From NCBI RefSeq assembly GCF_900156535.1, contig NZ_FTNV01000001.1, positions 558,001 to 622,000 of the forward strand: 64,000 bases of DNA, in the 5' to 3' direction. The stretch comes from Roseovarius nanhaiticus (GTDB lineage: Bacteria; Pseudomonadota; Alphaproteobacteria; Rhodobacterales; Rhodobacteraceae). Shown piece by piece: positions 26,102-34,265 of this stretch; the stretch's first letter is position 1; each line of letters begins with the position of its first letter. The notes under the pieces are model-generated. The model did no database searches. It saw only the letters and a list, made by a program, of their open reading frames with translations, and was not told where the DNA came from. Both the position numbers and the translations under genes were made by a program.

Positions 26102-26568
26102 CAGCCTTCGGGTCCGCGCGATGCTACGCTCAGGATCGGGACATCGGCAGTTATCTCGCTGCCATCGCCGAAAAGCAGTTTTAGCGTAAATGTCTGCCCC
26201 TCCGTCATCGGCTCATTCAGACGCATCAGCATCGCGTGGAGGCCACCCGGTTCAAGCGACACGCTCTCGCCCGGGGCGATCGTGATTTCGCCTGCCGGGC
26301 TCATGGAACTGACGCCCTCGGCATTGGTCTTGGTTTCATGGATCTCGGGCTTCATGGCGAGCGGTGTTTCGAGGCCGGTCAGTGTGACGGGCTCGTCGCC
26401 GGTATTACGGATCGTCATGTAAGCCGCTCCGGGACGGTTCGTTCCGATGGATGCACGAGACCATGCGTTCTCAATGACGATATCCTCGGGTCCGGCCAGT
26501 GCGGGCGCCGAAAGCCCTCCAAGGGTCAGAAACGTCGACAGCGCTCCGGTCAAAATTATCTTTTTCAT
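26101..26568 (-). CDS. PCuAC periplasmic copper chaperone
   Basis: A 155-residue protein with a Sec signal peptide (to about residue 25) and a cupredoxin-like DUF461 fold. The Cu(I) ligands follow the H(M)-x10-M-x21-H-x-M pattern, seen as KPEIHETK, SSMSPAG and GGLHAMLM. PCuAC passes Cu(I) to SCO or cytochrome oxidase. Its placement next to SCO fits that partnership, though here under divalent-metal control. Confidence 0.92.
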   Translation of the reverse strand: MKKIILTGALSTFLTLGGLSAPALAGPEDIVIENAWSRASIGTNRPGAAYMTIRNTGDEPVTLTGLETPLAMKPEIHETKTNAEGVSSMSPAGEITIAPGESVSLEPGGLHAMLMRLNEPMTEGQTFTLKLLFGDGSEITADVPILSVASRGPEG

Positions 26569-26588
26569 CGCTCTGGTCCTTATTTCAT

Positions 26589-27248
26589 TCAGCTTTGAGT
26601 GGCGGCGACTTCCACAGCCACGAGACTGCGGAGTTCTGCCTCTCCAAACGGATCAAGGGGCTTGCCATTGACGAAGAATGTCGGCGTCTGGCGAATTCCC
26701 ACCGTTTCGACGTCGGCGCGATCCTGATTGAGGATTGCCACGACATCGGGCGCCCGCATCTGGTCGCGCGCAGCGCTGGCGTCGAGACCTGCCGAAGCGG
26801 CTATCTGGAGAACAAGGCCAGGCTCTGGCGCGCCGTGTGACGCCCATTTCGGTTGCTCTCGCATGAGAGCTTCCAGCACCGGCTCGAATACGCTCTGCAT
26901 ACGCGCTGCCTCCAACACGCGGATCGCTTCTTCGGAGGCTTCGCCATGGAACGGCGTGTAACGGATCACGGTGCGAACGCTCCCGTCGTGCTCGGCCATG
27001 ATTTCCTTGACCACTGGATAGAAGGCCCGGCAGGCCTCGCAGGCGGGATCGAAAAACTCGACGATGGTAACGGGCGCGTCTGGTGGCCCAAGAATGGGAG
27101 AATAGGCCCGGATCAGTGCATCGGCTTTTTCTGGTGCCAAAGCCTCTCCCTCGGCCACTGGGCCCGGGCGGGTCGCATACCATGTCGCACCGCCAAAGCC
27201 GGCAACGCCGAGGGCGAAAATGGACAAGATCAGTCCGCGTCGTTTCAT
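26589..27248 (-). CDS. DsbA-like thiol:disulfide oxidoreductase
   Basis: A 219-residue periplasmic protein with an N-terminal signal/anchor helix and a DsbA-type thioredoxin fold. The active site is FFDPACEACRAFYP (CEAC) and the cis-proline loop is RQTPTFFVNG. It overlaps the dsbB-like gene by 4 bases, so the two form an oxidation pair. Possible clients are the Cys-containing DUF411, SCO and L,D-transpeptidase proteins of the regulon. Confidence 0.9.
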   Translation of the reverse strand: MKRRGLILSIFALGVAGFGGATWYATRPGPVAEGEALAPEKADALIRAYSPILGPPDAPVTIVEFFDPACEACRAFYPVVKEIMAEHDGSVRTVIRYTPFHGEASEEAIRVLEAARMQSVFEPVLEALMREQPKWASHGAPEPGLVLQIAASAGLDASAARDQMRAPDVVAILNQDRADVETVGIRQTPTFFVNGKPLDPFGEAELRSLVAVEVAATQS

Positions 27249-27667
27249 GCTCGTGTCTCCTTGAGTGAGATGGCCGATAGCGCGCCGATCGTGGCGAACG
27301 CGACGAAGGCCATAAGCGGGATTGGAATGCCAAAGATCAGCTGGTTGTCATCCGTGCAGGAGGGTCCGGCTGCGGTGCATGGCTGGATGCGCTCCGGGAT
27401 CACGCCTGCGTAAAGGCCCATGTGCCAAAGCGCGACAGCGCCGCCGCCAAGCGCTAGGGCGATACCGTATCGGCCCACGCGGGCATCCCCCCACCACAGG
27501 CCAAGCCCGAGGATGATCACCAGCGGAAACATGAAGGCACGCTGAAACCAGCATAGAACACACGGTGCCTGCCCCAGCACCTCACCGATGAATAGCACGG
27601 CAAGCGAGGCGGCAAGCGCGATGATCCACGCAAGCCCCAAGGCTATTTCTGCAGAGGGTCGGGCCAT
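27245..27667 (-). CDS. dsbB: DsbB-like disulfide-generating membrane protein
   Basis: A 140-residue, four-helix inner-membrane protein that reoxidises DsbA using quinone. The first periplasmic loop has APCVLCWFQRA (CxxC plus quinone-site Arg) and the second has the pair in IQPCTAAGPSC. Coupled by a 4-base overlap to the DsbA-like gene downstream and only 5 bases after the second SCO gene. Confidence 0.92.
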   Translation of the reverse strand: MARPSAEIALGLAWIIALAASLAVLFIGEVLGQAPCVLCWFQRAFMFPLVIILGLGLWWGDARVGRYGIALALGGGAVALWHMGLYAGVIPERIQPCTAAGPSCTDDNQLIFGIPIPLMAFVAFATIGALSAISLKETRA

Positions 27668-27672
27668 GACAG

Positions 27673-28275
27673 TCAGATCCTCTCTCGCAGATCCGCCAAG
27701 ATCTCCTCAGCGCGGGTGCCATAGGGCCACGACTCGGCAAAACCGGCTTCGGGATCGAAGAAGAACAGGTGCGACGTGTGACCCATAGTGTAGCCTCCGG
27801 GGGCTGCGGCTTCTTCGATCCGTTCGTAAAAGATCGGAAACGTCTCGGATGTCTTGGCGATCTGACGGGGCGTTCCGGTAAGCCCGATGATGTTCGAGTT
27901 GAATAGCGGCACGAATTGGGACAGCGTCATGGGCGTATCGCGTTCGGGATCGATGGTAATGAAGATCGGTTGCACCTTCGCCGCTTCGTCCCCCAAGCCG
28001 TCCATCACTGCCGCGACCTCCGACAGTGTCGTCGGACAGACATCGGGGCAGTTGGTGAACCCAAAAAAGACCAGCATCCATTGCCCGGCAAAGTCGTCCT
28101 GCGTGCGGAGCATGCCTTGATGATCGGTCAACTCGAACTCGGCCGAAAAAGGCGGATCGGACTCAATGCCCGCAAGGTCGCCACGCTTATCCGCCCCGAC
28201 CATCAGCCACGCGACAACAAAGGCCGCAATTCCGGTAAAAACCCAGAGAATTCTTCTAACCGTTTTGAGAGACAA
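27673..28275 (-). CDS. SCO family copper/thiol protein (second copy)
   Basis: A 200-residue paralogue of the SCO protein at 25475, with one N-terminal membrane helix, FGFTNCPDVCPTTLSEV and the ligand His in YTMGHTSHLFFFD. It is the first gene of the ten-gene minus-strand operon, with the MerR-type promoter 37-67 bases upstream. Two different SCO copies in one operon suggest either separate clients or separate redox and metallation duties. Confidence 0.92.
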   Translation of the reverse strand: MSLKTVRRILWVFTGIAAFVVAWLMVGADKRGDLAGIESDPPFSAEFELTDHQGMLRTQDDFAGQWMLVFFGFTNCPDVCPTTLSEVAAVMDGLGDEAAKVQPIFITIDPERDTPMTLSQFVPLFNSNIIGLTGTPRQIAKTSETFPIFYERIEEAAAPGGYTMGHTSHLFFFDPEAGFAESWPYGTRAEEILADLRERI

Positions 28276-28311
28276 CCTAGTTCGCCTGCTTTTGATTCTT
28301 GTCTGTCATGG

Positions 28312-28342
28312 GCTCTACATCCTCTAGCTACTGGAGGTTCAA
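28312..28342 (-). promoter_or_regulatory. MerR-type promoter of the ten-gene operon
   Basis: Read on the minus strand: TTGAAC (28342-28337), a 19-base spacer containing the dyad CCTCCAG-TAG-CTAGAGG, then TAGAGC (28317-28312). It faces the SCO gene at 28275 and is divergent from the MerR gene at 28446, the classic arrangement. Confidence 0.82.
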
Positions 28343-28445
28343 GCGCAAAGCGCTTGCTCCGGTCAATGTCACGTCCATGTGAATGCGGCCCTTGCCGGGA
28401 CCGGCGACCAAACCTACATCAACTGTATCTTTTTAGGAGGTGAAC

Positions 28446-28874
28446 ATGCTGACGATCGGCAGCTTGGCGAAGAGAACCGGGACGAAGGTTCAGACCATCC
28501 GCTATTACGAGCAGATTGGCCTAATGCCGGAGCCGGGCCGGACCGAAGGTGGACAGAGGCGCTATGGCGAGGCTGAACTGGATCGGCTGTCATTTGTCCG
28601 GCATGCGCGGCAACTCGGCTTTTCGCTGGACGCGATCCGCGAGCTGCTCGATCTCAGCGACCATCCCAACCGCTCTTGCGAGGAGGCCGACGCGATCGCG
28701 CGCCGCCAACTCAAGCAGGTAGAGCAACGCATGGCCCGCTTGAAGGCCCTTCGCACGGAACTCAAGCGAATGGTTCAGGAGTGTAGTGGCGGGCAAACCG
28801 CGGACTGCCGGGTGCTTGAGGTGCTGCGCGATCATTCCGAATGCTTGACCGCACATGACGAGATCGGCGCCTGA
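28446..28874 (+). CDS. MerR-family divalent-metal regulator (PbrR/CadR/ZntR type)
   Basis: A 142-residue dimeric activator that binds the 19-bp-spacer promoters described here. ATG 28446 has AGGAGG five bases upstream. The N-terminal winged helix ([21 protein letters not shown]) is followed by a dimerisation helix. Cysteines at 78, 113 and 121 match the ligand set of Pb/Cd/Zn sensors; copper sensors lack the residue-78 cysteine. A further Cys133 is near the C-terminus. It is divergent from the operon it probably controls and is followed closely by a YnfA-like gene. Confidence 0.9.
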   Translation: MLTIGSLAKRTGTKVQTIRYYEQIGLMPEPGRTEGGQRRYGEAELDRLSFVRHARQLGFSLDAIRELLDLSDHPNRSCEEADAIARRQLKQVEQRMARLKALRTELKRMVQECSGGQTADCRVLEVLRDHSECLTAHDEIGA

Positions 28875-28875
28875 A

Positions 28876-29202
28876 ATGCCCGCCACCTTGGCCTATCCGC
28901 TGGCCGCCCTTGCGGAAATTGCCGGATGCTTCGCCATCTGGAGCTGGTGGCGTCTTGGTGCATCTTCGGCATGGCTCATCCCGGGGATTGTCGCGCTCGT
29001 GGCATTTGGATGGCTTTTGGCGCAGGTCGAAACGGTGGCAGCGGGTCGCGCTTTCGCCGCCTATGGCGGGGTCTATATCGCAGCGTCAGTTCTCTGGATG
29101 TGGCTTGCAGAGGGCCATAGACCTGACAAATGGGATGTTCTCGGGACTGCTATCTGTTTGCTGGGCGCAGCGTTGATCCTCGCGGCTCCTCGGAACACCT
29201 GA
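28876..29202 (+). CDS. YnfA family (UPF0060) small membrane protein
   Basis: A 108-residue protein, the usual YnfA length, with four transmembrane helices. It includes [19 protein letters not shown] near the start and [31 protein letters not shown] in the middle, both strongly conserved in the family. YnfA is an EamA/SMR-like small efflux protein. The start lies one base after the MerR stop, indicating cotranscription. Confidence 0.9.
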   Translation: MPATLAYPLAALAEIAGCFAIWSWWRLGASSAWLIPGIVALVAFGWLLAQVETVAAGRAFAAYGGVYIAASVLWMWLAEGHRPDKWDVLGTAICLLGAALILAAPRNT

Positions 29203-29294
29203 GTGTTCCGGCCATGACGGGCCGACATACTTGTCAGGAACCCGGATACATCCGGGGTGTTTCAGTCACGTAGCATTTGAGCATGGAAGCCAAC

Positions 29295-29906
29295 ATGAGC
29301 ATCGGAAAAGACGTGGTTGAGAGGCGAACGCTCTGGATAGTTCTGGGTCTGAATATCTTTCTTGCCGCGAGCTTTTTCGTAACCGGCGCTGTGGGCGACT
29401 CTAGCGCCCTTGTCGCCAATGGGCTCGACAATCTTTCCGACAGTTTTGTCTATGTGATAAGTCTTTTCGCCCTGTCCCGGTCGGCAAGATGGAAACGCGG
29501 TGCCGCGAACATTTCAGGCGCATTGTTGATCTTGTTCGCGCTGGGCATTCTCTACGATGCGTGGCGCCGGTATGTTGGAGGCTCGGACCCACTGGGCATC
29601 ATGATGGTTATAATGGCCCTGATCGCGGCTGCAGTAAACGCGGTTTGCGTCTGGTTGCTTGCCCGGCTCAAGGATCCGGACGTCAACATACGCGCAGCGA
29701 ACACATTTAGCTGGAATGACTTTGCAGCCAATCTCGGGATCATTGTCGCGGGGGGACTCGTCGCTTGGCTTGGGGTAAATTGGCCTGATCTTGTCGTGGG
29801 AGTGATCGTCGCCATGATCGCGGCATGGGGCGGGGTCGGAATCTTGCGCGACGCACATGAGGAACATCACGAAGCCTCTCATGGTAACGAACAGGGTCGA
29901 GATTGA
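29295..29906 (+). CDS. Cation diffusion facilitator-like transporter
   Basis: About 203 residues with six predicted membrane helices and a His-rich end (HEEHHEASHGNEQGRD). The NGLDNLSDSF and FSWNDFAANLG segments occupy the places of the paired metal-binding sites on helices II and V of CDF exporters, with an Asn replacing one usual His. It lacks the large cytoplasmic C-terminal dimerisation domain of the CDF at 31442. The start could also be ATG 29283. No MerR-type promoter was seen in front. Confidence 0.8.
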   Translation: MSIGKDVVERRTLWIVLGLNIFLAASFFVTGAVGDSSALVANGLDNLSDSFVYVISLFALSRSARWKRGAANISGALLILFALGILYDAWRRYVGGSDPLGIMMVIMALIAAAVNAVCVWLLARLKDPDVNIRAANTFSWNDFAANLGIIVAGGLVAWLGVNWPDLVVGVIVAMIAAWGGVGILRDAHEEHHEASHGNEQGRD

Positions 29907-30031
29907 ACGAACGGGGCAGCGTTGCTGGATCTCACGAAGACGACGAAGAAGTCCCTGCTGCAAACCCGCGACAGTGCAACCTGCCTGTGATATCTTGCTT
30001 TTTGTGATCAACAATGGCGAGGGATTTAGAG

Positions 30032-30577
30032 ATGAAACCATATGGATTGCGAACCTTGGCAATTGGAGCCCTCATCGGCTTTGCGGCCGTCGCAGCTTCG
30101 GCTCAACAACAACGAGGGGACTGGTGGGGGCATGGCTCAATGGGGCCAGGGCACATGCGTTCCGGCCAGAGCGGCGGCTGGGGCATGGGCAGCATGGGTC
30201 CGGGGCAACAGCAGCGGATGCAGAGACATTGGACCTACATGAATGAAGGCGTGCCGACGGCTTACCGAGGCGCGAGGAGCAGCGTCCGCGCGACGCCTGA
30301 AGTTGTCTCCGAAGGGCGAAAGCTATACATGGATAACTGTGCGAGTTGCCATGGGTCCGATGGGCTCGGCGATGGTGATGCGGGCCGCTCACTTGAACCA
30401 TCGCCGGCCATTCTTCGGTCGTTCGTTCAGATGCCTATGTCAGGAGACGAGTATCTGCTCTGGGCGATTTCCGAGGGTGGAGAGCGCTTCGAAACCGCGA
30501 TGCCCGCCTTCAAAGAGAGTCTCAGCGAAGACGACATCTGGAAAATCATCGCATACATGCGGGCGGGATTTCCGTAA
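30032..30577 (+). CDS. Secreted c-type cytochrome with Gly/Met/His-rich segment
   Basis: A 181-residue protein with a Sec signal peptide to about residue 27 (AASAQ). A segment of about 40 residues rich in Gly, Met, His and Trp (GHGSMGPGHMRSG, GMGSMGPGQQQ) follows, and then a single-haem cytochrome c domain with CASCH and a downstream Met in ETAMPAF as probable axial ligand. The Met/His-rich part may bind copper. ATG 30032 has GAGGGA upstream. Confidence 0.87.
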   Translation: MKPYGLRTLAIGALIGFAAVAASAQQQRGDWWGHGSMGPGHMRSGQSGGWGMGSMGPGQQQRMQRHWTYMNEGVPTAYRGARSSVRATPEVVSEGRKLYMDNCASCHGSDGLGDGDAGRSLEPSPAILRSFVQMPMSGDEYLLWAISEGGERFETAMPAFKESLSEDDIWKIIAYMRAGFP

Positions 30578-30621
30578 CCTTGTTTAAGGCGAGCAGTCGA
30601 CCGTCAATTGCGCCATCCCCC

Positions 30622-30652
30622 TTGAATCTACAGTAACTGTAGACACTACGTT
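30622..30652 (+). promoter_or_regulatory. MerR-type promoter before transglutaminase-CDF pair
   Basis: TTGAAT (30622-30627), a 19-base spacer and TACGTT (30647-30652). The spacer region contains a perfect 17-base dyad TCTACAGT-A-ACTGTAGA. It lies 30 bases before the gene at 30682. Confidence 0.78.
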
Positions 30653-30681
30653 GCTTCTCGAACGATTCGAGGAGACATGAA

Positions 30682-31452
30682 ATGGGTGAAGTTGACCCGC
30701 TGCTTTTCGCCACGCGCCTACTGGACTACACTTCGCCCGATGTCACACGCCTCATCTTGCGTCGTGGCTGGCAGGGCCTTTCCCGGAACGAGAGAATTGG
30801 AGCGGCATATGAATTTGTCCGCAATGAGATCGCGTTTGGTTACAATCATGCGGATGATATTCCTTCCTCAAGAGTGCTGGCCGACGGCTATGGCCAATGC
30901 AACACGAAGGGCACTCTTCTCATGGCCCTCTTGCGTGGCCTTGGCATCGGTTGTCGGCTGCACGGCTTCACCATTCACAAAGAGCTTCAGCGCGGTATCG
31001 TGCCCGAGTCGGTTTTCCGGTTGGCACCGCGCGAGATCTTGCATTCATGGATTGAGGTGGAAACGCAAGGCGGTTGGATCAGCCTTGAAGGCTTCATTCT
31101 CAACGCACCCTTCCTGGCGGCACTTCAGCGCGCGTTCAGCGCTTCGGACGAATTATGCGGCTTCGGTGTTGGAACGACCAGCCTGAGTGCGCCGCCGGTC
31201 GCATGGACGGGCAAGGACACCTACATCCAAAGGACCGGCATAATCCGCGACCTCGGGACATATCATAGGCCCGATGAATTCTACGCGAACCATCGCCAGG
31301 AGCTTGGTGTTCTGCGCACTTGGCTTTACCGCCATGTCATCCGCCACCGGATGAACCAGCGTGTGCGCGCGATCCGGCGTGGCAAGATGCCAGGTATTAT
31401 CGGCGCCGCCCTACCGAACCACCGACATGAGGAACCGCACCATGCCGCATGA
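30682..31452 (+). CDS. Transglutaminase-like cysteine peptidase-fold protein
   Basis: A 256-residue soluble protein without a clear signal peptide. The transglutaminase-like core is visible: catalytic Cys in GYGQCNTKGTLLMALLRGLGI, His in LHSWIEVETQGGW and a downstream acidic residue. It overlaps the CDF gene by 11 bases and is headed by a MerR-type promoter. Such proteins can be amidases, peptidases or cross-linking enzymes; the substrate is unknown. The C-terminus is basic with a final HRHEEPHH. Confidence 0.83.
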   Translation: MGEVDPLLFATRLLDYTSPDVTRLILRRGWQGLSRNERIGAAYEFVRNEIAFGYNHADDIPSSRVLADGYGQCNTKGTLLMALLRGLGIGCRLHGFTIHKELQRGIVPESVFRLAPREILHSWIEVETQGGWISLEGFILNAPFLAALQRAFSASDELCGFGVGTTSLSAPPVAWTGKDTYIQRTGIIRDLGTYHRPDEFYANHRQELGVLRTWLYRHVIRHRMNQRVRAIRRGKMPGIIGAALPNHRHEEPHHAA

Positions 31453-32365
31453 CCACGGTCACGCTCATATCGATCCCACATCCGGCGACCGGCGCGTATC
31501 CGTTGCCATCTGGGCCAACGCTATTCTGACCGTTGCGCAGATTGTCGGCGGCATCCTCTCGGGGAGCCTCGCGCTCATTGCGGATGCGCTGCATAACTTT
31601 TCCGACATGGCGTCGCTTGTCATCGCCTTCGTGGCGAGAAAGATTGCGCGACGACCGGCGGACTCGCGCATGACCTTCGGCTATGGCCGCATCGAGATCG
31701 TCGCTGCGCTGATTAACTATACCACGCTGATATTGATCGGGTTCTACCTGATCTACGAAGGCGGCATGCGCATGATTGATCCGCCCGAAGTGCAAGGCTG
31801 GACAGTCGTGATCCTGGGCGGTGTTGCGCTCGTTGTAGATACCCTCACTGCAGTGCTGACCTATTCGATGCAGAAAGGCAGCGTGAATATCCGCGCCCTC
31901 TTTTTGCATAACCTGTCAGATGCGCTTGCATCGGTAGCAGTCATCGTCGGCGGCTCGCTGATCATCCTATACGATATGCGATGGGTGGACCCTGCGATCA
32001 CCATCGGCATCGCGCTCTACATTCTCTATCTTGCCCTTACCGAAATCGGTGGCCCAGTCCGCACCCTGATGCTGGGCAGCCCCCCGGATATCGATAGCCA
32101 CGCCGTCATCAAGGCGATCCGCGGTGTCGAAGGCGTCGCGGACGTTCATCACGTGCATCTTTGGCAGATGCAGGAACATGAGGCGGCGCTAGACTGCCAC
32201 GTCGTCGTCAGGTCCGACGCGTGGTCCCATATCGAAGCACTCAAGAGCCGCATCAAAACAGTGCTCGAGGAGCAATATGATATTGGCCATTCAAGCCTGG
32301 AATTTGAGCATGAAGACCGTGCCCATAAGAACGCCGATCTCTACGGCCACGAACAGTCCGATTAG
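31442..32365 (+). CDS. Cation diffusion facilitator (CzcD/ZitB-type) exporter
   Basis: A 307-residue inner-membrane antiporter exporting Zn/Cd/Co-type ions. A His-rich N-terminus (MPHDHGHAH) precedes six helices. The metal sites are ALHNFSDMAS on helix II and HNLSDALASV on helix V. A cytoplasmic C-terminal ferredoxin-like domain includes HVHLWQMQEHEAALDCHV. Its start overlaps the transglutaminase-like gene, so the MerR-type promoter at 30622 should drive both. Confidence 0.93.
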   Translation: MPHDHGHAHIDPTSGDRRVSVAIWANAILTVAQIVGGILSGSLALIADALHNFSDMASLVIAFVARKIARRPADSRMTFGYGRIEIVAALINYTTLILIGFYLIYEGGMRMIDPPEVQGWTVVILGGVALVVDTLTAVLTYSMQKGSVNIRALFLHNLSDALASVAVIVGGSLIILYDMRWVDPAITIGIALYILYLALTEIGGPVRTLMLGSPPDIDSHAVIKAIRGVEGVADVHHVHLWQMQEHEAALDCHVVVRSDAWSHIEALKSRIKTVLEEQYDIGHSSLEFEHEDRAHKNADLYGHEQSD

Positions 32366-32496
32366 GTAGAAGGACCAGCGCCGATTAAAACACGACCGTG
32401 CACAGCACACACTCCCTCCCGGCTTGAAAAGTTCACGAGAAGACTAGGGCTCTCTGGAGCGCAGGCCTCGGTCGTTTCTTGGGATGCGTCGCTGCG

Positions 32497-33369
32497 TCAC
32501 GATTTGCAGCTGTAAAAGCCGCGATATCCAGCGGACAACCCAGCATCCAACTCGAGTAGGAGCGTCGCGTCGACCGGCGTTTCAGCGACATTCTCAAGGC
32601 TGCTTGAGCCATCTGCAGCGTTCAACTGCATCGTTGCACCGTCAGTCATAAAGGTTTGACCTTCCGCGTCGGCATCCAGACGCACCAGATCACCACTCAA
32701 CTTGACCAGCGCTACACGGGCGCCATCCACGTTGCCAATGGCCAGCGAGGCCGGGCTTTTCGTCGTGTAATTGAAGGTGCAGGCCGCGCCGTCAGGGAAC
32801 AACTGCTTGATTTCTTCATCCTTGAGAAACTCCGCATCGACCCTAGCCACCTTTGCGGTGGAAAGTGCTTCTTCCAGGCTGACAATCTGCGTCGGCGAAT
32901 CGCCGCTCTCGTCGGTGGTCACGCCTGAGGCCTCGATATCGTTGATGAGGTAGCGCATCTCGGCGATTTCCTTGTCTTGCGCGAAGATGATCCCGTCGGC
33001 GAGCTTGCGCACGCGAGTATCCTCGATGTTAGCCCGACCCGAGGTCATGATGGCGATGGAATGGTGCGGGATCATCGCGCGCATGTAGCTGGTGTCACCC
33101 ACGGTCGTCTGGCTGCGCACCAACCACAAGGAACCTGCGACAGCGACTGTCGCACCGATAAAGATGGCGGCGTTGATCGCCTTGCTGGAATACATCGCGA
33201 GCATGAAGGACAGCATGATGATCGCCATTACGCCCCCCATCAGGATCGCCATGTAGGCGCGCGTCTCGGACCAGAAGATATGCGTCCACAGAAACGTGTT
33301 GAGATACATCAGGATGAACATCACGACTGTTGATGTCGCGATCATGGCGGCAAATCTCCAGTAGGGCAT
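32497..33369 (-). CDS. DUF305 protein with four membrane helices
   Basis: A 290-residue protein. About four N-terminal helices (to residue 105) are followed by a DUF305 four-helix domain with the family signature YMRAMIPHHSIAIMTSGRA and DKEIAEMRYLI, then a C-terminal beta-rich part ending in AGYRGFYSCKS. DUF305 proteins are periplasmic, His/Met-rich and frequent in copper/silver islands. The C-terminal extension is not part of the usual domain. Tandem repeats lie in its upstream region. Confidence 0.88.
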   Translation of the reverse strand: MPYWRFAAMIATSTVVMFILMYLNTFLWTHIFWSETRAYMAILMGGVMAIIMLSFMLAMYSSKAINAAIFIGATVAVAGSLWLVRSQTTVGDTSYMRAMIPHHSIAIMTSGRANIEDTRVRKLADGIIFAQDKEIAEMRYLINDIEASGVTTDESGDSPTQIVSLEEALSTAKVARVDAEFLKDEEIKQLFPDGAACTFNYTTKSPASLAIGNVDGARVALVKLSGDLVRLDADAEGQTFMTDGATMQLNAADGSSSLENVAETPVDATLLLELDAGLSAGYRGFYSCKS

Positions 33370-33409
33370 GGCTTTTCCCCTTTTGCATAAGGATGCTCGA
33401 AACCTCGGT

Positions 33410-33455
33410 TTCGGCCTTTTGAATGAGGATAATTCGGCCTTTTGAATGAGGATAA
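33410..33455. repeat. Tandem 23-bp repeat upstream of the DUF305 gene
   Basis: Two exact adjacent 23-bp copies (33410-33432 and 33433-33455), each beginning TTCGGCCTTTTGAATGAGGA, lie about 40-86 bases before the DUF305 start. A degenerate third copy (TTTTGCATAAGGATG, about 33381-33395) lies between them and the gene. The spacing suggests a regulatory array or replication slippage. Confidence 0.8.
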
Positions 33456-33507
33456 AACCATGCTCCAGCGCTGGAGGGTTCCGAAAAAAAAGAATTTCCT
33501 CGCATTC

Positions 33508-33936
33508 TCAGGGTCGCCGCTTGTCGTGCGTCGTGACCAGGAAGATCGTTGACGCCGAGCAGCTGATCAGGAGAAAACCATTCAGCGCCTCGACACCCGC
33601 GAGAAAGCGCAGGTGCCCGGTAGGGTAGATGTCCCCGAGCCCGAGTGAGGTGTAATTGACCACCGAGAAATAGAAGACATCCATAAAGGAAGTGACGTTG
33701 CCGGCTTTGAAGCCGCCTACTCCCATTTGTTCGCCAAGGGCAAACCCAAGTGCATAGAGGCCAGCTTCGGCGACATGGGCCATGGCGAGCACGTAGAGAG
33801 CCACTAGAAGCCCTCGCATGCCTGTGACGTTCCTGCGCTCGGTCAGTCGCATGACAAAGGACATCGCGTGCGCATGCACCACCCCGCAAAGGCCGAAGAG
33901 CAAAACGGCCAATCCCGCCGCTATCACCATTTCCAT
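33508..33936 (-). CDS. Two-helix potassium-channel-like protein
   Basis: A 142-residue membrane protein from ATG 33936 (GAGG upstream). After two N-terminal helices there is a pore-loop segment VVNYTSLGLGDIYPTGH, matching the Ion_trans_2 filter T-x-G-x-G-D but with Leu-Gly-Leu in place of Val-Gly-Tyr, and a final helix (FLAGVEALNGFLLISCSASTIF). It could be a cation channel with altered selectivity. It sits upstream of DUF305 on the same strand. Confidence 0.8.
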   Translation of the reverse strand: MEMVIAAGLAVLLFGLCGVVHAHAMSFVMRLTERRNVTGMRGLLVALYVLAMAHVAEAGLYALGFALGEQMGVGGFKAGNVTSFMDVFYFSVVNYTSLGLGDIYPTGHLRFLAGVEALNGFLLISCSASTIFLVTTHDKRRP

Positions 33937-34197
33937 CTGCTCCTCGGGCTGCACGCAAACCAAACAAGGCCACCAACATCTGAGTTGCAGGCCTTTACTC
34001 TGTAAAACCTCGAGCGACGGATAACCGCACGGCAATGCACGATACCATTTGCGCCACGCGGTCGAGGCGAAGAGCTGTTGTTCGTCATCCTAGATCTTTC
34101 CTGCACTAGGCGATGCGGGGCGCAGAGCCGAGCACCTTTCAAGTGGCGAGGTCGATGATTGAACTTTGAGGAGCGGCGGAAAGTTTCGCCCCATCTC

Positions 34198-34228
34198 TTG
34201 ACCTTCCAGCGCAGGAGCACCCCATCTC
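34198..34228 (+). promoter_or_regulatory. CueR-like MerR-family promoter before copper chaperone
   Basis: TTGACC (34198-34203), 19-base spacer, CATCTC (34223-34228). The spacer start TTCCAGCGCAGGAGC is an imperfect dyad of the copper (CueR/HmrR) class and differs from the CTCTAG-type sites of block 1. It lies 38 bases before the HMA chaperone. Confidence 0.7.
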
Positions 34229-34265
34229 GCAGGGAAAGAAAAGTAGATGCACAAAGGAGATGACC

